Source: RUG14121 sp964533935
GTDB lineage: Bacteria; Bacillota_I; Bacilli_A; RF39; UBA660
DNA length: 6,051 bases
Direction of reading: 5' to 3'
Assembly: GCA_964533935.1 (NCBI GenBank)
Contig: CAZHOG010000024.1
Location: forward strand, 1 to 6,051
In this document: positions 5,306-6,051 of the stretch, in pieces
Numbering within the stretch: the first letter of the stretch is position 1
Layout of the letters: the number at the start of each line of letters is the position of its first letter
Notes under the pieces: generated by a model
What the model saw: the letters and a program-made list of their open reading frames with translations, nothing else
What the model was told of the DNA's origin: nothing
Database searches by the model: none
Program-made: the position numbers and the translations under genes

Positions 5306-5311
5306 CCCTCC
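5306..5311 (-). promoter_or_regulatory. Strong Shine-Dalgarno of the leader peptide
   Basis: GGAGGG on the minus strand is stronger than the AAAGGA sites of the other genes and lies seven bases before the leader ATG. The longer segment GAGGGACA (5310-5303) can also pair with TGTCTCCTC, the end of the terminator 3' arm (5217-5209), giving eight pairs around one bulged base. It could therefore form an alternative, antiterminating fold. Confidence 0.55.
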
Positions 5312-5346
5312 ATTTCTAGAGATGATACCTCTTTAATTTGGTTAAT

Positions 5347-5374
5347 ATAATATCATTTTTGAAAATAATGTCAA
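5347..5374 (-). promoter_or_regulatory. Promoter of the recombinase transcript
   Basis: On the minus strand, a perfect TTGACA (5374-5369) is followed after 16 bp by TATTAT (5352-5347). A TG one base before the -10 makes it an extended -10 promoter. It sits just past the stop codon of the 90-residue ORF and would give a leader of about 155 bases containing the leader peptide and the terminator. It is the best promoter on the minus strand in this window. Confidence 0.75.
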
Positions 5375-5378
5375 TAGC

Positions 5379-5651
5379 TTACAAACTTTTAACATATTCT
5401 TGTAAGTCACTAATATTAATGCGTTTTTGTAAGTTTTCTACATATACATCTTTGTTATGATTAAATGCAAGAAATGTAGTGCTTTTAATTATTATTTTAT
5501 TTGGCTCAATATAATTAATATTTGTTTTTTCAATTTTACGAATAGAACCGTTAATAAAAGTTGGTTTAACATTACAAAAATCACAAATAAATTGAATCTT
5601 TGATTGAAGTTCTTCTTCAATTGGAACTTCTTTTGTAATAATATTTAACAT
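5379..5651 (-). CDS. Unrecognised 90-residue protein
   Basis: I do not recognise this family. The protein is small and mixed alpha/beta in character, with an acidic-amphipathic start (PIEEELQSKIQ), a single CDFC motif (C23, C26), a beta-rich middle (INYIEPNKIIIKSTTFLAF), and a C-terminal segment ISDLQEYVKSL. One CxxC alone does not make a zinc site, though a dimer could share one. The start ATG at 5651 is eight bases after AAAGGA, and that site begins right after the stop codon of the winged-helix gene. The two are therefore probably one operon with coupled translation. Its position before the recombinase makes a regulator or directionality factor possible, but nothing in the sequence proves it. 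Confidence 0.7.
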   Translation of the reverse strand: MLNIITKEVPIEEELQSKIQFICDFCNVKPTFINGSIRKIEKTNINYIEPNKIIIKSTTFLAFNHNKDVYVENLQKRINISDLQEYVKSL

Positions 5652-5666
5652 AAATAAAATCCTTTC

Positions 5667-5936
5667 TTATCTTAAATTTTCATCCCATTCAGTATATGGA
5701 ACAGGAGCAGTTATTAATTTTTTAGTTTCTGAATCGTACTTAATATACTTATTGATTCTTAGTTCAAGTAAAGCATCTTTTATTGTTTCTTTATTATCAG
5801 TACAATATTTTTGAATATCTAATCCAATAATTCCATCATTAAATAAAATAATAGTTAAGAAACCTTTAGCATTTAAAGATAAATTTTGATCTGTTAAATA
5901 TTTCATTGTTGACTTATAAGTATTAAATTGTCTCAT
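5667..5936 (-). CDS. Small winged-helix (HTH_36-like) DNA-binding protein
   Basis: The 89-residue protein resembles the winged-helix module of phage and plasmid replication or regulatory proteins. The pattern LSLNAKGFLTIIL, then IQKYCTDNKETIKDALLELRINKYIKYD, matches the usual arrangement of 'LS.KAKGLL' followed by a helix-turn-helix with 'S.R.AL.EL...GYL'. It is about the length of a single winged helix, so it may be a stand-alone regulator or a remnant of a larger initiator. The frame opens at an ATG at 5948, but that codon overlaps the ribosome-binding site (GGATGG). ATG 5936, 11 bases downstream of GGA, is the better start. The ribosome-binding site lies in a potential hairpin (5945-5965). 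The gene probably forms an operon with the 90-residue ORF and might control excision, but its target is unknown. Confidence 0.72.
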   Translation of the reverse strand: MRQFNTYKSTMKYLTDQNLSLNAKGFLTIILFNDGIIGLDIQKYCTDNKETIKDALLELRINKYIKYDSETKKLITAPVPYTEWDENLR

Positions 5937-5944
5937 TATTTTCA

Positions 5945-5965
5945 CCATCCTTTCTTTTTGGATGG
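5945..5965 (-). promoter_or_regulatory. Hairpin covering the ribosome-binding site of the winged-helix gene
   Basis: On the minus strand, CCATCC (5965-5960) pairs perfectly with GGATGG (5950-5945) across a 9-base A-rich loop. GGATGG contains the Shine-Dalgarno GGA, so the fold would lower translation of the winged-helix gene unless opened. The pairing is seen directly; regulation is inferred. Confidence 0.4.
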
Positions 5966-5980
5966 ATGATTTATAAACAC

Positions 5981-6005
5981 AAAAAAATCATTCTTTCGAA
6001 TGATT
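5981..6005 (-). terminator. Intrinsic terminator upstream of the winged-helix operon
   Basis: Arms 5986-5993 and 5998-6005 form an 8-bp stem (AATCATTC/GAATGATT). On the minus strand the loop is GAAA, a stable tetraloop, and the stem runs into a T-tract (5987-5981). It should end transcripts arriving from a gene to the right of the window and isolate the element's operon. Confidence 0.75.
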
Positions 6006-6016
6006 CATATATGTAA

Positions 6017-6033
6017 GTTCGGATTTTCCGAAC
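6017..6033. repeat. 7-bp inverted repeat at the right edge
   Basis: GTTCGGA (6017-6023) and TCCGAAC (6027-6033) are perfect reverse complements around TTT. No T-run follows on either strand. It may be an operator or part of the 3' end of a neighbouring gene. The window ends 18 bases later, so context is missing. Confidence 0.45.
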
Positions 6034-6051
6034 AGATTCCTCAATGGAGCG

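Noticed and set aside
5971..6051. Open frames entering from the right edge on the minus strand
   Set aside because: Two frames run in from the edge, to stops at 5971-5973 and 5988-5990, and could be the 3' end of a gene. They are 20-26 codons long with no recognisable residues, so no partial gene is called.
1..6051. tRNA, rRNA or CRISPR array
   Set aside because: Reading both strands I found no cloverleaf-like element, no rRNA-like sequence and no regularly spaced repeat series.

Overview
The window is strongly AT-rich DNA with Bacillota (low-GC Gram-positive) habits. Shine-Dalgarno sequences are AAAGGA/AAAGGAG, promoters are sigma-A-like, and tryptophan is read as TGG under the standard code. 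The gene content is that of a mobile element, most likely an integrative and mobilizable element (IME) driven by a large serine recombinase. An integrated mobilizable plasmid is a second possibility. No conjugation channel genes, ATPases or resistance genes are visible, and neither end of the element can be placed with confidence.

All genes except one are on the minus strand. In order of transcription, from high to low coordinates, they are: an intrinsic terminator at the right edge; a small winged-helix protein (5667-5936); an unrecognised 90-residue protein (5379-5651); a promoter (5347-5374); a regulatory leader with a 24-codon leader peptide and an intrinsic terminator (5209-5311); a 640-residue serine recombinase (3262-5184); a 255-bp non-coding block packed with inverted repeats and containing a probable oriT (3007-3261); a MobV-family relaxase (1639-3006); and a KilA-N domain protein (718-1584). 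A bidirectional terminator at 690-720 separates this block from a single plus-strand gene (144-689) for a membrane protein with a zinc ribbon and a predicted OB fold. That gene has its own promoter at 92-120.

The genes suggest a simple life cycle. The serine recombinase would integrate and excise the element. The MobV relaxase would nick oriT just upstream of its own gene, so that a co-resident conjugative system can transfer the DNA. The winged-helix and 90-residue proteins sit where regulators or directionality factors often lie.

The most interesting signal is the recombinase leader. A short ORF with a very strong ribosome-binding site runs into the 5' arm of an intrinsic terminator and stops at the beginning of its 3' arm. 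This is the geometry of translation-coupled attenuation and would make recombinase expression depend on leader translation. Other notable signals are a 16-bp perfect palindrome inside the KilA-N gene written in atypically GC-rich codons, a cluster of palindromes and direct repeats beside oriT, and an 18-nt leader shared by the relaxase and KilA-N genes.
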